DNA of 64,000 nt from Foetidibacter luteolus (lineage in GTDB: Bacteria > Bacteroidota > Bacteroidia > Chitinophagales > Chitinophagaceae): contig NZ_VVIP01000034.1 of NCBI RefSeq assembly GCF_009650435.1, positions 18,898 through 82,897 of the forward strand, in the 5' to 3' direction. Position 1 is the stretch's first letter. Every line of letters begins with the position of its first letter. The notes under the pieces are model-generated. The model saw only the letters and a program-made list of their open reading frames with translations. It was not told the origin of the DNA and did not search any database. The position numbers and the translations under genes are program-made. Positions 62,093 to 64,000 of the stretch are shown piece by piece.

Positions 62093-62872
62093 ATGTCAAC
62101 ATATTTAAATGCAAACCAAATAGAACAATTCGTTCAAAATGGTTACATCCGTATTGACAATGGCTTTTCAAAGGAAATTGCGGATACAGTTGTAAATATT
62201 TTATGGAAAGAAATTCCTTTTGACAAGTCAGACCCCTTGACCTGGGTTAAGCCTGTTATTCGTCTGGGAATGTACAGTAGTAAAACTTTTGTAAATTCCG
62301 TAAACACTCAAAAGTTGCATACTGCTTTTAATCAGCTAATTGGTCAAGACAAATGGATTCCCTGCAAAAGCGTAGGAACATTTCCTATAAGATTTCCTTC
62401 CGGTGACCAGCCTAATGATATTGGTAAACATGTAGACGCGAGTTTTCCTGGCAATGAACCAAATAACTTTCTTGAATGGCGTGTCAATGTCAAATCGAAA
62501 GGAAGAGCGTTATTGATGTTAGTTTTGTATTCCGATGTCAGCAAAAATGATGCGCCAACGGTCATTTATGAAGGCTCTCACCTTGAAGTTGCAAAGTTAT
62601 TGTATAATGAAGGAGATATGGGTCTTTCGTTTAGGGAACTTGCAGGCAAATTAGAGGATATGCCAAAAAGAAAAGAAGCGTACGCAACTGGGAAAGCGGG
62701 TACAGTTTACCTATGTCATCCGTTCTTAGTCCATTCAGCCCAACCTCATAAGGGAATCACTCCTAAATTTATGGCACAACCACCCTTATTGTTAAGAGGG
62801 GAGTTATCTATTTCAAATTCTGATGGCAATTATTCACCCGTTGAAAGGGCCATTCGTTTAGCGATAGATTAA
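62093..62872 (+). CDS. Phytanoyl-CoA dioxygenase (PhyH) family protein
   Basis: The 259-residue protein has the non-heme Fe(II)/2-oxoglutarate facial triad: H113 and D115 in IGKHVDASF and distal H214 in HPFLVHSAQPHKG, with the 2-oxoglutarate-binding Arg likely nearby. The N-terminus NANQIEQFVQNGYIRIDNGF is typical of PhyH proteins. Bacterial members hydroxylate varied small molecules and natural products; the substrate here is unknown. It is an isolated gene between gene debris and transposase remnants. Confidence 0.85.
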   Translation: MSTYLNANQIEQFVQNGYIRIDNGFSKEIADTVVNILWKEIPFDKSDPLTWVKPVIRLGMYSSKTFVNSVNTQKLHTAFNQLIGQDKWIPCKSVGTFPIRFPSGDQPNDIGKHVDASFPGNEPNNFLEWRVNVKSKGRALLMLVLYSDVSKNDAPTVIYEGSHLEVAKLLYNEGDMGLSFRELAGKLEDMPKRKEAYATGKAGTVYLCHPFLVHSAQPHKGITPKFMAQPPLLLRGELSISNSDGNYSPVERAIRLAID

Positions 62873-63090
62873 TTATAAGAGGACTCATATTGGAAAAGAT
62901 GGTCTTCAGCAGTGTCTCTGCGAGAATCGATTTGGAATATTCAGCTCCTTTGCGATTGAATGCTGAGAATCCATCTTCGGCAATGACATTAGCATAAATT
63001 GGAGTTAATGGTTTACGGATTCGCGGTGGCGGGACTTTAAAACCTTCAGTCCAAATTTTCGGGGAATACCCAACAGTAAGACGTTTGAGT
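62873..63090 (-). pseudogene. C-terminal coding remnant of unknown protein
   Basis: An open stretch reads LKRLTVGYSPKIWTEGFKVP, PPRIRKPLTPIYANVIAEDG and FSAFNRKGAEYSKSILAETL, with a TAA directly before it and no start codon. The composition is clearly protein-like. The gene appears cut at both ends; the right side of the region (63100-63560) shows no continuation. Confidence 0.45.
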
Positions 63091-63565
63091 TAACGACCGT
63101 CAACCACACTATGGCCAATACGTGCTATTGATGTTTATTCTGTCTTTTAGCCAAATCCCTCTGCAAACAGGGATTTCTGCCGACTCTGGTTTAGATTCGT
63201 TGCTTATAAATTTAGATACTATTCCGGCATTTGCTACTAAAGCAACCTTTACAATGCATTTTCCTAAACATATGGCTTCCCATACTTTCTAAGTTCCAAT
63301 TCGTGTCTGCGCGTAAAGGTTAGCAGACGTTCACTAACTTGACAATGAAAATTGGTTGGGAAAAGATAGTTTCAACCCCATCTCGTTTTGGATGGTCGGT
63401 TCCACCCTCGCATATGCCATAACTTGATGGTTGGCATTAAGATACAAAGTATACCTGGTATTTCTCATGTGCGTCTGCACCTGCCTCCATGATACTTTAC
63501 CGTAGCTTCAGACCAGTAAAACCAAGCATTAGCACGCATAAACAGGTTTTCACCTTAGCGTCATG
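63091..63565. other. Degraded 475-bp stretch
   Basis: Short frames only; no domain, repeat or RNA gene recognised. Confidence 0.4.
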
Positions 63566-64000
63566 TCACACATTGATTGACGAATAAAGTCGTAATAACT
63601 TTATCTGTGTATTGTCGCAGGTAAATTGCCAGTTGATTTTGGCATCTCTGTTGTTTCTATGGTTTTGCCATGCTTCTACTTCTTTTTTCATTGTTTCGAT
63701 ATCGCTTACCCTGCGATTTAGACATTGCCCCATTAGAACGTTTAACTTGATTCAGCCATATTTAACCAACTGCCATGTTTGGGTGTGTAAACAAACTCAA
63801 ATCTATCCCAAATTCTTTTTGCTTCCCGGGGTTCATATACTTCACACAGAGCGCCTGGCTTGTGTGTTCCCAGGTTGTCCATTACCCAGTATAATTCTGG
63901 GTGCGTCTTTATACGATTCATCTGTTATACGTTTAATATGCTTTGCCCAATCCGATTTCGTTTTTTGCGCTGTAACCTCTACATATCTTTTTCCTGTCAG
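63566..64000 (-). pseudogene. IS630-type transposase, frameshifted and cut by the window edge
   Basis: On the minus strand the sequence reads LTGKRYVEVTAQKTKSDWAK, then after an extra G MDNLGTHKPGALCEVYEP (the second catalytic Asp region of the DDE domain), VYTPKHGSWLNMAE, and after a lost base IKLNVLMGQCLNRRVSDIE to a stop at 63566-63568. The order is that of IS630/IS895-like transposases. At least two single-base frameshifts disable this copy, unless programmed frameshifting is involved. Terminal repeats were not located. Confidence 0.75.

Noticed and set aside
63131..63289. 52-codon plus frame starting MFILSFSQIPLQTG
   Set aside because: Short, in a degraded region, with no signal for expression.

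Overview
The window reads as a chromosome segment of a Bacteroidota bacterium, probably close to the Chitinophagaceae. The family-level call is an inference from protein style, not from a search. Supporting signs are promoters of the Bacteroidota type (TTTG, about 19-20 nt, TAnnTTTG; clearest upstream of ndk), few Shine-Dalgarno sequences, many short lipoproteins, LytS/LytTR regulators, a UbiD-family decarboxylase, and a c-type-cytochrome / Gfo-Idh / hexuronate-type MFS operon.

Bases 1-40,500 are mostly core and metabolic genes: a partial FKBP-like lipoprotein, nrnA, ndk, a TraB/GumN lipoprotein, a UbiD-type decarboxylase, gpsA, and a HAD-GT20 fusion that resembles glucosylglycerol-phosphate synthase/phosphatase. 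Next come a TSUP exporter, a second fused enzyme (GT81-like glycosyltransferase plus a degenerate HAD domain), a LytS/LytTR pair, an intradiol-dioxygenase-like lipoprotein, a NarL-type regulator, anmK, a D-2-hydroxyacid dehydrogenase, rsmA, pdxA, an aldose-1-epimerase-like protein, and a LacI regulator facing a palindromic operator and a broken Gfo/Idh gene. A VWA protein, an SGNH hydrolase, the cytochrome/oxidoreductase/MFS operon and a secreted sialidase-like protein follow. The gaps between these genes carry at least five families of dispersed repeats, including a 304-bp direct duplication packed with small hairpins at 37.5-38.1 kb.

Bases 40,880-58,100 are an accessory, signalling-rich region. 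It holds a truncated receiver gene, a REC-PAS-histidine-kinase/receiver pair, and an SOS-mutagenesis cassette (umuD, umuC, SRAP protein and small unknown genes) with a shared palindrome at both ends. It also holds a decayed PAS-kinase gene, two paralogous response regulators with an identical RWYNGF tail, a Crp/Fnr regulator, a TPR histidine kinase with its NarL partner, and a GAF-DHp-PAS protein that has no ATPase domain. Three paralogs of a small protein family that I do not recognise sit beside these signalling genes and align without gaps; I consider this the most likely undescribed component.

Bases 58,100-64,000 contain a DUF2958 gene typical of mobile elements, a MacB/FtsX-type ABC permease, a phytanoyl-CoA-dioxygenase-like gene, coding debris, and a frameshifted IS630-type transposase running off the right edge. 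No rRNA, tRNA or CRISPR array was seen.
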